A stretch of 64,000 bases of DNA from Bacteroidales bacterium. GTDB lineage: Bacteria; Bacteroidota; Bacteroidia; Bacteroidales; UBA932. Below the pieces are notes generated by a model, which worked only from the letters and a program-made list of their open reading frames with translations, had not been told where the DNA came from and searched no databases. Below are positions 55,700-64,000 of this stretch, one piece after another (the stretch's first letter is position 1; each line of letters starts with the position of its first letter). Made by a program: the position numbers and the translations under genes. Where the stretch lies: assembly GCA_017398125.1 (NCBI GenBank), contig JAFQHE010000070.1:62001-126000 (forward strand), written 5' to 3'.

Positions 55700-57618
55700 T
55701 GAGAGAAAGAATTGCAGGCGGATACGATCCGTTCGTACTGCCTTTTGTAATAGGAATGATCTTCATATTCATATACCTTTTCATTGCATTGATAAGGGTA
55801 TTCAGAGCCATGCCCGGAAGCGACAGAAAAAAGTTCTTCCTGTCACTGCTCAATCCAACAATAATGTATAAGAATATAAGGGATGTCATTTGTGACTGTC
55901 TCCTTCATATAAAGATCTTCAAGCGTAATGCGTTGCTCGGCTATATGCATGCCAGCATTGCATTTGGATGGTTCATGCTGATTGTTCTGGGCCATATAGA
56001 GGTTATGCTCTTTGTTCCCCAGAGAAACGGTACGCTCCACTACCCTATCTTTTACAGATATTTTGTAGCAGAGCAGAATGCAACATTAAAAGGTGCTGTC
56101 TTCTTCTTCCTCATGGACTTTTTCCTTCTGGTAGTTTTGAGCGGAATAGGCCTTGCAATGTATAAAAGAATAAGATCCACTGCTTTGGGAATGAGAAGAA
56201 CCACAAAACCGTGCTTCGCCGACAGGGTTGCACTCTGGTGCCTTTGGTCTATCTTCCCACTCCGTCTGCTTGCAGAGGGATTTACAGCCGGTATCAGTGG
56301 CGGTAGTTTTCTTACCAAACCCGTAAATATGCTCTTTGCCAACTTCCTTGGCAACGATATGAATGTACTGCCAACCTGGTGGGCATACTCTACAGCTTTG
56401 GGACTCTTCTTCCTTGCACTTCCGTTCAGCCGATATATGCATATCCCAACAGAGGTATTGTATATTTTCCTAAGAAATGCCGGGCTTAAGATACACCATC
56501 CGCGCAAAGGTCTTGCGGAGGCGGAAATCTACTCCTGTTCAAGTTGCGGCTTATGTATTGATGCATGCCCGATGAACATGCAAAAAAAGAATCTGAAATA
56601 CTCTTCGGTCTATTTTGTAAGATTCCAGAGAAGAAACAACAAGAAGAAAATCAACGAGATAGCAGAAAAATGTCTTATGTGTGGCAAATGTGTTGCCCTA
56701 TGCCCTGTTGGAGTTGACTCATGTGGTTTGAAACAGGCCCAAAGGGCTACTGTAACAGACAAATTACCGTATAACTACTCTTTCCTTGCTTCTGCGCACC
56801 ACCAGGGAGGAGGCCCAAGCATGCCACTCGCTCCGGTATCGGGCAGTGCAACCGGGAATGAGGTTACAGCAAATGCTGCTGCCCATGGAGCCGGGAATGC
56901 TACGGGAAATGCTGCACAGAGCGCTGTCGGGAAGGATAAGGTGCTATACTTTGCAGGCTGTATGACACATCTTACTCCGGCAATCATCAAATCCATGACC
57001 ACAATTTTTGATGCTGCAAAAGAAGATTACGTTTTTGCAGATAAGGATGGAGGTGTATGTTGCGGAAGGCCGCTTATGCTTACCGGAAAGGTGACTGCCG
57101 CTAAGGAGGTGATTGAAAGGAACAGGGAGATGATACAGGATAGCGGATGCAAAACGGTAGTCCTATCCTGTCCTATATGTCTCAAGGTTCTAAAAGAGGA
57201 GTACAACCTTAAAGGTATTACCCTTTTGCACCACACACAATACATCAATCAGCTTATTGACCAGAAACGCATAAGACTGAACCACTCTGAGGAGAGTTTT
57301 GTATACCATGACCCTTGCGAACTTGGGCGCGGATGCAATATCTATCAGGAGCCACGCAATGTATTGAGCGCAATAGGCGAACTCAAAAAGGCAAATAAAG
57401 AGAAGAAGGAGAGCATCTGCTGCGGTGGAAGCTTGGGAAGCCTTACCCTCAACTACCACGATAGGGTAAAGATTACACAGGAGTCACTTAAGGCATTGAC
57501 TTTTGATAATCCCGACAAGGTGATAACAGCATGCCCTCTATGTCTTAAGACCTTCTCCGACCAGAGCACCACTCCGGTGGCAGACATTGCCCAGGCCGTT
57601 GCAGGCAACCTGAAATAG
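55699..57618 (+). CDS. HdrE-HdrD fusion: membrane cytochrome-b-like domain, ferredoxin and two CCG domains
   Basis: A 639-aa fusion. The N-terminal half has about five or six hydrophobic segments of NarI/HdrE type with several histidines (e.g. YMHASIAFGW near residue 85). Next are two [4Fe-4S] motifs, CSSCGLCIDACP (about 280) and CLMCGKCVALCP (about 330), then a Gly/Ala/Asn-rich linker (about 373-413). Two canonical CCG domains (HdrD type) end the protein: C...CCGRP...CPIC and C...CCGGS...CPLC. This architecture moves electrons between menaquinone and the soluble Hdr-like subunits. It ends the operon. Confidence 0.83.
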   Translation: MRERIAGGYDPFVLPFVIGMIFIFIYLFIALIRVFRAMPGSDRKKFFLSLLNPTIMYKNIRDVICDCLLHIKIFKRNALLGYMHASIAFGWFMLIVLGHIEVMLFVPQRNGTLHYPIFYRYFVAEQNATLKGAVFFFLMDFFLLVVLSGIGLAMYKRIRSTALGMRRTTKPCFADRVALWCLWSIFPLRLLAEGFTAGISGGSFLTKPVNMLFANFLGNDMNVLPTWWAYSTALGLFFLALPFSRYMHIPTEVLYIFLRNAGLKIHHPRKGLAEAEIYSCSSCGLCIDACPMNMQKKNLKYSSVYFVRFQRRNNKKKINEIAEKCLMCGKCVALCPVGVDSCGLKQAQRATVTDKLPYNYSFLASAHHQGGGPSMPLAPVSGSATGNEVTANAAAHGAGNATGNAAQSAVGKDKVLYFAGCMTHLTPAIIKSMTTIFDAAKEDYVFADKDGGVCCGRPLMLTGKVTAAKEVIERNREMIQDSGCKTVVLSCPICLKVLKEEYNLKGITLLHHTQYINQLIDQKRIRLNHSEESFVYHDPCELGRGCNIYQEPRNVLSAIGELKKANKEKKESICCGGSLGSLTLNYHDRVKITQESLKALTFDNPDKVITACPLCLKTFSDQSTTPVADIAQAVAGNLK

Positions 57619-57658
57619 CCCTGTCACAAAACAAATGGGTGCAGATATTTATTTAACT

Positions 57659-57688
57659 TTGAAAAGATTGTAAAATAGCGTACTTTTG
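57659..57688 (+). promoter_or_regulatory. Promoter of the cysteate synthase gene
   Basis: TTG (57659-57661) and TACTTTTG (57681-57688) are 19 nt apart, with start near 57694, 17 nt before the ATG. The gene is therefore probably not cotranscribed with the Hdr-like operon. Confidence 0.65.
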
Positions 57689-57710
57689 CGTTCCTATAAA
57701 ACTTTAGATT

Positions 57711-59000
57711 ATGGAAATCAAACCGACAGAATACAAATTGCAGACAATTGCAACAGGCCGTACATTTGAGGATACAGGCTGGGTAATAAATGATAAAGAG
57801 TGCCCTTCTCCATCTCTTGTAAGGGCAGTTTATGCAAAAAAACAGATTGAGTTCAAGGATAACAGTTTCGGATTGTACAAATTTGCAGACTGGATGCCGG
57901 TTCAGAGAGCTTTGGAGGGTTCTTGCGCTCCTGTAACCTACAAGAGCGAAGCATTGGCCAAAGAGTACGGATTGGAGAACCTTTACATAACATTCTCGGG
58001 CTACTGGCCTGAAAAAGGGGCAAAAATGAACACCTGCTCATTCAAGGAGACCGAGGCCTATTCTGTATGCGGAAGACTTCCCGAAGATGAGAAAAGGATA
58101 CTTGTTGTTGCTTCTGCCGGCAATACTGCAAGAGCATTTGCACAGGTATGTTCTGAGAACAATATTCCAATTGTAATTGCGGTTCCTTTTGAGAACATGA
58201 ATGCCCTATGGTTCAAAAAGCCCTTGAACAAGTGCGTAAAAATCATCTGTACTCCTGCAGGAACAGACTATTTTGATGCCATACAACTTGGTGCAAAAGT
58301 TTGTGAATCGGCAGCATTCCTTGAGGAGGGCGGTGCAAAGAACGTTGCCCGCAGAGACGGCATGAGCACAACCGTACTCTCTGCTGTTGAGCATATAGGC
58401 CATATTCCCGACAGCTATTTCCAGGCCATTGGAAGCGGCACAGGCACAATTGCAGCATGGGAGGCGAACTTGAGATTCATTGAGGACGGCCGCTTTGGCA
58501 ACAAACTCATGAAACTTATCCCTTCACAGAATATTCCTTTTACACCAATGTATGACGCCTTCAAACAGGACAGCAGAGCCTTGTTGCAGTATGACGAAGA
58601 GGATGCTGTAAAACGCGCCCTTGCAATTGATGCAAAGGTACTTTCTAACAGAAGACCTCCATACTCATTGGCCGGCGGACTCTACGATGCACTCAAAGCA
58701 ACCGGTGGTGACATTGAGATTGTAACAAACGAGGAACTTAGGGCAGCCGGTGAATTGTTTGAGAAACTTGAGGGCATTGATATCAACCCTGCAGCAGCTG
58801 TTGCAGTTTGCAGCCTTAAAAAGGCCCTTGAGAGCGGCAAAATCTCAAAAGATGAGACCGTAATGCTCAACATCACAGGCGGTGGTGAGAAACGCTTCAA
58901 GAGCGAGAATGAGTTTGTACAGGCAGAGCCTGATCTTGTAATTCCGGCTACCGAAGATTCTGCTGTAATTATTGAGAAAGTTTTGGCTCTTTTCAAATAA
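57711..59000 (+). CDS. Cysteate synthase (threonine-synthase-like PLP enzyme)
   Basis: A 429-aa fold-type II PLP enzyme. The PLP lysine is K112 in NTCSFKETEA, ASAGNTARAFA (about 134-144) binds the substrate, and GSGTGTIAAWE (about 243-253) the phosphate. The sequence follows the cysteate-synthase branch of the threonine synthase family, which makes L-cysteate from O-phosphoserine and sulfite. In methanogens this feeds coenzyme M; in Bacteroidetes cysteate is the head-group precursor of capnine-type sulfonolipids. Threonine synthase activity is the main alternative. It has its own promoter. Confidence 0.8.
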   Translation: MEIKPTEYKLQTIATGRTFEDTGWVINDKECPSPSLVRAVYAKKQIEFKDNSFGLYKFADWMPVQRALEGSCAPVTYKSEALAKEYGLENLYITFSGYWPEKGAKMNTCSFKETEAYSVCGRLPEDEKRILVVASAGNTARAFAQVCSENNIPIVIAVPFENMNALWFKKPLNKCVKIICTPAGTDYFDAIQLGAKVCESAAFLEEGGAKNVARRDGMSTTVLSAVEHIGHIPDSYFQAIGSGTGTIAAWEANLRFIEDGRFGNKLMKLIPSQNIPFTPMYDAFKQDSRALLQYDEEDAVKRALAIDAKVLSNRRPPYSLAGGLYDALKATGGDIEIVTNEELRAAGELFEKLEGIDINPAAAVAVCSLKKALESGKISKDETVMLNITGGGEKRFKSENEFVQAEPDLVIPATEDSAVIIEKVLALFK

Positions 59001-59070
59001 TGCCAGATGACCGGTACTCTCCACACCCATAAAAATGCGTGTAAAAGTATTGGTTTCCAGTAAAATTTAG

Positions 59071-59101
59071 AGGGATTTCCTATTCAGGGAGTCCCTTTTT
59101 T
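59071..59101 (+). terminator. Intrinsic terminator after the cysteate synthase gene
   Basis: AGGGATTTCC (59071-59080) pairs with GGGAGTCCCT (59087-59096; two G-T wobbles) over a six-base loop, followed by five to six T. Confidence 0.78.
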
Positions 59102-59150
59102 ACTATATTTGCGCCCGTTTTCCGAGAATATTAATCAAATAACCCCTTAT

Positions 59151-60863
59151 ATGGCAAAATTCAATTTGGCTGAAGTCTTCCAGCCTAAAATTCTTGAAGT
59201 ATTCAAGAAAGGAAACTACACAAAGGAGACATTTACCGCAGACCTTATTGCCGGTATCATTGTGGGTATCATTGCCCTACCTCTTGCAATTGCATTTGGT
59301 ATTGCATCGGGTGTTTCACCACAACAGGGTCTTATTACTGCAGTTGTTGCAGGTTTCCTTGTTTCATTGCTTGGCGGCTCGCACTTCCTTATTGGAGGTC
59401 CAACCGGAGCATTTATCGTAATTGTATACGGCATCGTTGCCCAATATGGCATCTCAGGCCTTATCATTGCTACCGTACTTGCAGGTGTGATACTTGTACT
59501 TATGGGTCTGTTCAAACTGGGCAGCATAATCAAGTTCATCCCCTATCCTATTGTAGTAGGTTTTACCAGCGGTATCGCTGTGGTAATCTTCTCAACACAG
59601 GTAAAGGATTTCCTTGGCCTTACCATTGAGAACCTTCCGAGCGAATTCATACCACAGTGGAGTGCCTATTTCAGCCACTTGAACACATTCAATCCGGCAG
59701 AGTTCCTTTTGAGTTTAGGATGTCTTCTTATTATCATCTTCTGGCCTAAAGTTACCAACAAAGTTCCTGGATCATTGATTGCAATTATTGTAGGTACAGC
59801 AGCATCCTTGCTTTTGGCCAACTATGCAGGCATTGAGTTTGCAACAATCGGAAGCAAATTCCCAGAACTTGCAAACGGCATTGAGATTCCTAAGCCAACC
59901 GCTCCAAACATCACTTGGGACACAGTACAGAGCATGTTCCAGCCGGCGTTTACCATTGCCCTTTTGTGTGCAATCGAGTCTTTGCTTGCTGCCATGGTGG
60001 CCGACGGTGTTACAGGCAAGAAACACAACTCAAATACTGAGCTTATAGGCCAGGGTGTTGCCAACATCATTACTCCATTCTTTGGCGGTATTCCTGCTAC
60101 AGGTGCATTGGCAAGAACAATGGCAAATATCAACAACGGCGGAAAGAGCCCGGTTGCAGGTATCGTACACGCAATAGTCTTGTTGCTAATCTTCCTGTTC
60201 CTTATGCCATACGCCGTTTACATTCCACTTGGCTGCTTGGCCGCAATCCTTGTAATGGTTGCATACAATATGAGTGAGTGGAGAACATTCAAATACCTTC
60301 TTAAAGGCGATAAATCAGATGTTGCAGTACTTTTGATCACCTTCTTCCTTACTGTAATCATTGACCTTACAGTTGCCATTGAGGTTGGTTTGGTATTGGC
60401 AATCATCTTGTTTGTAAAACGTATTTCAGAGACCTCTTCTGTAAAGGTAATGCAGGAGGAGTTTGTTGCCGGCACAGAGAATGAGGAGATGGCACAGTTG
60501 AGCGATGTTGAACATCTTATTGTTCCCGACGGTGTTGAGATCTATGAGATTGACGGTCCTTTCTTCTTTGGTCTTGCCAGCAAACTCGACGAGGTTGACC
60601 GCGAGAACAACAAAAAGGGCCTTAAGGTACGTATCATAAGGATGCGTAAAGTTCCGTTCATTGACTCAACAGGCCAGAACAACTTGCGCAACTTGTGGAA
60701 GCGTGCCCAGGGCGAGAATGTACAGATAATTCTGTCGGGAGTAACAGAGAAGGTGCATGCATCACTTCGCAAATCAGGCTTTGCAAATGAGATTGGCGAG
60801 GATTACATCTTCCCTCACATCATTCCGGCCCTTGCAAAGGCAACCGAGTTGGCAGAGAAATAG
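59151..60863 (+). CDS. SulP-family anion transporter with STAS domain
   Basis: A 570-aa transporter with about 10-12 or more membrane segments (residues about 25-420; ALPLAIAFGIASGVSPQQGL and GGIPATGALARTMANIN are SulP blocks) and a C-terminal STAS domain (about 440-560; VPFIDSTGQNNL). SulP proteins carry sulfate, bicarbonate or other small anions. The start is ATG 59151; an upstream ATG at 59109 overlaps a TATATTTG element (59104-59111). The neighbouring cysteate synthase makes sulfate or sulfite plausible, but bicarbonate is equally likely from sequence. Confidence 0.85.
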   Translation: MAKFNLAEVFQPKILEVFKKGNYTKETFTADLIAGIIVGIIALPLAIAFGIASGVSPQQGLITAVVAGFLVSLLGGSHFLIGGPTGAFIVIVYGIVAQYGISGLIIATVLAGVILVLMGLFKLGSIIKFIPYPIVVGFTSGIAVVIFSTQVKDFLGLTIENLPSEFIPQWSAYFSHLNTFNPAEFLLSLGCLLIIIFWPKVTNKVPGSLIAIIVGTAASLLLANYAGIEFATIGSKFPELANGIEIPKPTAPNITWDTVQSMFQPAFTIALLCAIESLLAAMVADGVTGKKHNSNTELIGQGVANIITPFFGGIPATGALARTMANINNGGKSPVAGIVHAIVLLLIFLFLMPYAVYIPLGCLAAILVMVAYNMSEWRTFKYLLKGDKSDVAVLLITFFLTVIIDLTVAIEVGLVLAIILFVKRISETSSVKVMQEEFVAGTENEEMAQLSDVEHLIVPDGVEIYEIDGPFFFGLASKLDEVDRENNKKGLKVRIIRMRKVPFIDSTGQNNLRNLWKRAQGENVQIILSGVTEKVHASLRKSGFANEIGEDYIFPHIIPALAKATELAEK

Positions 60864-60926
60864 CCTTTGCCATCTATGTTGGAGAAAATAAAAAGATAAG
60901 CCCAAAGGGCATCTATATTAATGGCA

Positions 60927-60958
60927 AACCCCTATTAGAAAGCACTCTAATAGGGGTT
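60927..60958 (+). terminator. Hairpin after the SulP gene, probable terminator
   Basis: AACCCCTATTAG (60927-60938) pairs perfectly with CTAATAGGGGTT (60947-60958) across an eight-base loop. It lacks a T-run, so it may be a weak or bidirectional terminator. Confidence 0.5.
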
Positions 60959-61091
60959 ATCCGTTTGATAAGAGACCTCTTAAGTCAGTCTCACGCTGTT
61001 TTATAAGATTCCTTTAGGGTTATTTCCTTTATACATGAATCTTGGGTGGCTTTAAACAAAGATTTTCATACCACAGTTTCTCAATTCAGAA

Positions 61092-62333
61092 TTATTTTAG
61101 AGTAACAACCACAAGTACCGGATTGCTCTCAATATTAAGACCAGCCGCAACAGACTTGATCTTGTCTGAAGAACTTTTGGCGGCAAGTTCAATGAACTCC
61201 TCGGCCTCTACAAGTCTGAACATTTTGTTGCCGCTTATGTATGTTGGCCAGAATGGGGCACCGGAGTCAATATCATTGGTCATACCTGCCATAGCATACT
61301 CCTGGTCTGTAGCAATGGCCATGGCCTTATTCTGCTTCTTGTCATATAGTAAAGGGTATTTTCTTTGAGCGTTTTTGTCAAGATTAGGGAAGAATTTGGC
61401 ATTCTTCATAATATCCATAAAGATATAGCCGTTATTCTCCATATATGAGGATGGCACCATGAATACACCCTTATCGCTTCCTTCGAGCAAATAGTGGTCA
61501 AATGACTCAAATGTCTGTGGATTTACACATTTTATGGTATCAGTAGTCCTTTCTCTGTAAAGTCTTGCAAAATCGCCGTTTGAATAGAGCATAAGGCCAT
61601 TGCCGGAAATACTCGGAGCTCCAAGAAAAGTAGAGGCTTCTGTAATTGTATTTGACATAACCATATTCTCAACAAGATTTCCATCCTTGTCAACTTTAAT
61701 AATCATATCCTGCATATCTCCGCTCATTGCACTCTTGATATCCTTTGCAGTAATGACATTTATAATATAATTGCCGTCAATGGCATAAATTCTCGGGAAA
61801 CCCATTGCCTTGAATTTGAACAATTGGGTCTCGCTTCTGAATGACCCGTCATGGGCATATATCAACAATTTATTGTTGTCAAGAAGTCCATAATCCTTTG
61901 TTTTGGAGTTATAGCAAAGTCCATTCTTTGAAACAAACTCACCTTTTGCCCTACCTCTATTGCCTACACTTCTTACATACTTACCACTCTTGTCGTACTC
62001 ATAAAAGGCTACATTAACAGATTTGTTGCCTGTATAAAAGAGGTATGAGTTTTCAGTTTCAATAATGCCCATACCGGCAAAAAGGTATGAAGAGTCTTTA
62101 AGTTCAAGCGGAATATACTCTATAGATGAAGCATATTCGCTCAAATTTACACTTCCTGGAGCATTTACGGCCGCCAACATATCAATTGAAATGTTCTTGT
62201 CTGCCACATTGCCGGAGCAGGCAAACAGCACAGTAGAAACAGCCATTACAGCAAAGAGTCTTGAGGTTTTGACAAATCGGGCAACTCCAGAGAGAACTCT
62301 CCTTGAATTTGAGTAATTGTGAAGTTTTTTCAT
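61092..62333 (-). CDS. 6-bladed beta-propeller lipoprotein, paralogue 1
   Basis: A 413-aa exported protein with an n-region, hydrophobic core and lipobox VLFAC (lipidated C39). The rest follows the Bacteroidetes 6-bladed beta-propeller family (EYIPLELKDSSYLFAGMGIIET, SGKYVRSVGNRGRAKGEF, then repeated strands). The family's role is unknown; many are surface or periplasmic lipoproteins near transporters or sensors. The stop-proximal 170 nt is nearly identical in DNA to the next paralogue upstream on the minus strand, arguing for recent duplication or gene conversion. Confidence 0.78.
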   Translation of the reverse strand: MKKLHNYSNSRRVLSGVARFVKTSRLFAVMAVSTVLFACSGNVADKNISIDMLAAVNAPGSVNLSEYASSIEYIPLELKDSSYLFAGMGIIETENSYLFYTGNKSVNVAFYEYDKSGKYVRSVGNRGRAKGEFVSKNGLCYNSKTKDYGLLDNNKLLIYAHDGSFRSETQLFKFKAMGFPRIYAIDGNYIINVITAKDIKSAMSGDMQDMIIKVDKDGNLVENMVMSNTITEASTFLGAPSISGNGLMLYSNGDFARLYRERTTDTIKCVNPQTFESFDHYLLEGSDKGVFMVPSSYMENNGYIFMDIMKNAKFFPNLDKNAQRKYPLLYDKKQNKAMAIATDQEYAMAGMTNDIDSGAPFWPTYISGNKMFRLVEAEEFIELAAKSSSDKIKSVAAGLNIESNPVLVVVTLK

Positions 62334-62403
62334 AATTTGATTTTATTGTAATTAACTTGAATATTTCTACTAATATATGTAAAATCTTCCATTACATAAG
62401 AAA

Positions 62404-62443
62404 CAGAGGGTTGTGTTGCCTTTATTTTGCACACAACCCTCTG
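62404..62443 (-). terminator. Hairpin between beta-propeller paralogues, possible terminator
   Basis: CAGAGGGTTGTGT (62404-62416) pairs perfectly with ACACAACCCTCTG (62431-62443). On the minus strand TTTCTTAT follows. It may end or attenuate transcription between paralogues 2 and 1. Confidence 0.6.
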
Positions 62444-62493
62444 TAAATTAGCATATTAAAACAAACCAGTTGCTATATGCAATATGACTTTTA

Positions 62494-63693
62494 TCATTTC
62501 AAGGTAACAATCACGAGTACCGGATTGCTCTCATCATTAAGATTTTCCGCTACCGACTTCATCTTGTCTGAAGAACTTTTGGCTGCAAGTTCAATGAACT
62601 CCTCTGCATCTACAAGTCTGAACATTTTGTTGCCGCTTATGTATGATGGCCAGAATGGAATTCCGCCATCAAGATCATTTACAAAGCCCATTGTTCCAGA
62701 CTCCTGATCCGGAGCAAGAGCACGTGCTGCACTTTTTGACTTGTCATAAATAAGAGGTAACTTTCTTGGGCTATTTTCATCAAGATCGGGGAAAAAATTG
62801 GCACTTTTAAGAACCTCCATAAAGATAATGTCTTCATTCTCCATGAATGAAAATTTATGCATAAATACACCCTCATCAACACCTTTCAACAAATAGTAGT
62901 TGAATGGTTCAAATGTGGCCGGATTGAGACATTTGATGGTATCTGTATTATTCTCCCTGTACATTCTCACCAATGTATCATTGCTGTAAATCATAAGACC
63001 ATTACCAGACATTCCAGCTCTACCGCCAAAGCCCTGAGGCACTATTGACGTCTTTATTGGTGTATCTGACAATACCTTATCTTCCAACAATTGGCCTTCA
63101 GCATCAATTCTGATGAGAATATCCTTATACGTCATCTCACCATTTACCATCCCCATAGAAATGCTGCTGACTATATAGTTTCCATTTACAAAATAGGCTC
63201 TTGGAAATCCCAAAAAACGGAATTTTTTAAGTGGAGTGTCTGCAACCACTCTGCCTTCACTATTATATATCAGGAATTTACTTCTGTCAAGTTGTCCATA
63301 ATTTTCATTTTGCGCATCATAGCAAAGTGTAATGTGATGCACATACTCACCATAAGCCCTACCCCTGGTGCCAACACTCCTCAAATACTTTCCACTCTTG
63401 TCAAACTCATAAAAAGCGACATTTACAACTTTATTACCTGTATGAAAAACGTATGACCCCTCTGTTTCCAGCATATACATTGAAGAGAACAGATATGCAG
63501 AATCCTTCAACTCCAACGGCAAATACTCAATGGCAGAAGCATACTCACTAAGCATTACCGGCTCAGCATTATTCACAGCACCAATCATATCAATTGTAGT
63601 ATGCTCAGCCGTTTTATTCTCCGAACATGCAACAGCACAACCCAACATAAGAGCCATGCCAAAATATCTAAGACTACAGAAAAATTTATTCAT
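62494..63693 (-). CDS. 6-bladed beta-propeller lipoprotein, paralogue 2
   Basis: A 399-aa lipoprotein: signal peptide with lipobox AVAC (C23), then the same propeller plan as paralogue 1 (EYLPLELKDSAYLFSSMYMLETEG, SGKYLRSVGTRGRAYGEYVHH). The two align along their whole length and share the tail motif YISGNKMFRLV-AEEFIELAAKSSSDK. Function is unknown. It starts 23 nt after the stop of paralogue 3, so those two are probably cotranscribed. Confidence 0.78.
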   Translation of the reverse strand: MNKFFCSLRYFGMALMLGCAVACSENKTAEHTTIDMIGAVNNAEPVMLSEYASAIEYLPLELKDSAYLFSSMYMLETEGSYVFHTGNKVVNVAFYEFDKSGKYLRSVGTRGRAYGEYVHHITLCYDAQNENYGQLDRSKFLIYNSEGRVVADTPLKKFRFLGFPRAYFVNGNYIVSSISMGMVNGEMTYKDILIRIDAEGQLLEDKVLSDTPIKTSIVPQGFGGRAGMSGNGLMIYSNDTLVRMYRENNTDTIKCLNPATFEPFNYYLLKGVDEGVFMHKFSFMENEDIIFMEVLKSANFFPDLDENSPRKLPLIYDKSKSAARALAPDQESGTMGFVNDLDGGIPFWPSYISGNKMFRLVDAEEFIELAAKSSSDKMKSVAENLNDESNPVLVIVTLK

Positions 63694-63716
63694 ATAATTT
63701 TTTTTGAGATTACTAA

Positions 63717-64000
63717 CTATTTAAGTGTCGCCACCACTACAACCGGATTTGAATCCTCTGTAAGTTTTGAAGCAATAGCCTTAACCTTCTCAGAGTTATA
63801 TATTTTACTCAACTTAATAAAATCCACAGCCTTTACCACCTGGAACATCTTGCCATCGGCCACGATCTCCGGCCAGAAAGGAAAACCTCCATCCAAATCA
63901 TTAGTCATTCCTCCCATCCATACAGGATCTTGAACTATAGTAGATCTTGTTACTCCTGTGTTTTTATCATAAACTATGTAAGTTGAAGACTCGTTGATTC
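63717..64000 (-). CDS. 6-bladed beta-propeller protein, paralogue 3 (partial, cut by window edge)
   Basis: Only the C-terminal 94 codons lie in the window; the frame is open to the edge (STYIVYDKNTGVTRS...PVWMGGM). The tail GGMTNDLDGGFPFWP...KMFQVVKAVDFIKL...SNPVVVVATLK matches paralogues 1 and 2 but is more diverged. It shows that the array has at least three members and continues beyond the window. Confidence 0.75.
   Translation of the reverse strand, partial: INESSTYIVYDKNTGVTRSTIVQDPVWMGGMTNDLDGGFPFWPEIVADGKMFQVVKAVDFIKLSKIYNSEKVKAIASKLTEDSNPVVVVATLK

Overview
The window looks like a chromosomal piece of a gut-type Bacteroidales bacterium. The evidence is lineage-typical content: promoters of the TTG-N19-20-TAnnTTTG type, few recognisable Shine-Dalgarno sites, a UpxY-type NusG paralogue heading a surface-polysaccharide locus, a PD-(D/E)XK 'transposase' of the Rpn type, and tandem 6-bladed beta-propeller lipoproteins. 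A cysteate synthase suggests a sulfonolipid-making lineage. I cannot fix family or genus from sequence alone. No rRNA, tRNA or CRISPR array was seen; one structured RNA gene, the small SRP RNA, is clear.

Layout. 0.1-13.8 kb is housekeeping: TamB, the rsmI-like/folB/mtaB operon, a metallo-beta-lactamase-fold hydrolase, mnmA, the SRP RNA, cdd, a LysM glucosaminidase, mltG and a LysO-type exporter. 13.9-20.1 kb holds a C69 dipeptidase and carAB; the CarA glutaminase domain has Asn and Gln where the catalytic His and Glu normally sit. 20.2-29.8 kb is a nine-gene operon (acyltransferase, ketosynthase, ACP, two hot-dog dehydratases, MMPL exporter, FAD desaturase-like enzyme, ketoreductase, LolA). 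It resembles an aryl-polyene/flexirubin cluster stripped to one ketosynthase and is the best candidate for an undescribed system. 29.9-33.2 kb has a LMW phosphatase, a Ca/Na antiporter and RmuC with ten 11-residue repeats.

33.2-49.8 kb is a polysaccharide locus on the minus strand, read from upxY through wecA, galE, fnlA-fnlB-fnlC (UDP-N-acetyl-L-fucosamine synthesis), six glycosyltransferases including a WbuB-like one, a Wzy-type polymerase, a WbuC cupin and a Wzx-type flippase. Between galE and fnlA lies a 135-nt scar joining the start of an epimerase gene to the end of a UDP-glucose dehydrogenase gene. The middle of the locus (about 36-43 kb) is visibly richer in A+T, suggesting transfer.

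50.5-57.6 kb contains an Rpn-family gene with a structured leader, a MarR regulator and five Hdr-like iron-sulfur/flavin/membrane genes, probably a quinone-linked electron-transfer complex. 57.7-60.9 kb has cysteate synthase and a SulP anion transporter. The last 3 kb holds three tandem beta-propeller lipoprotein paralogues, the third cut by the window edge.
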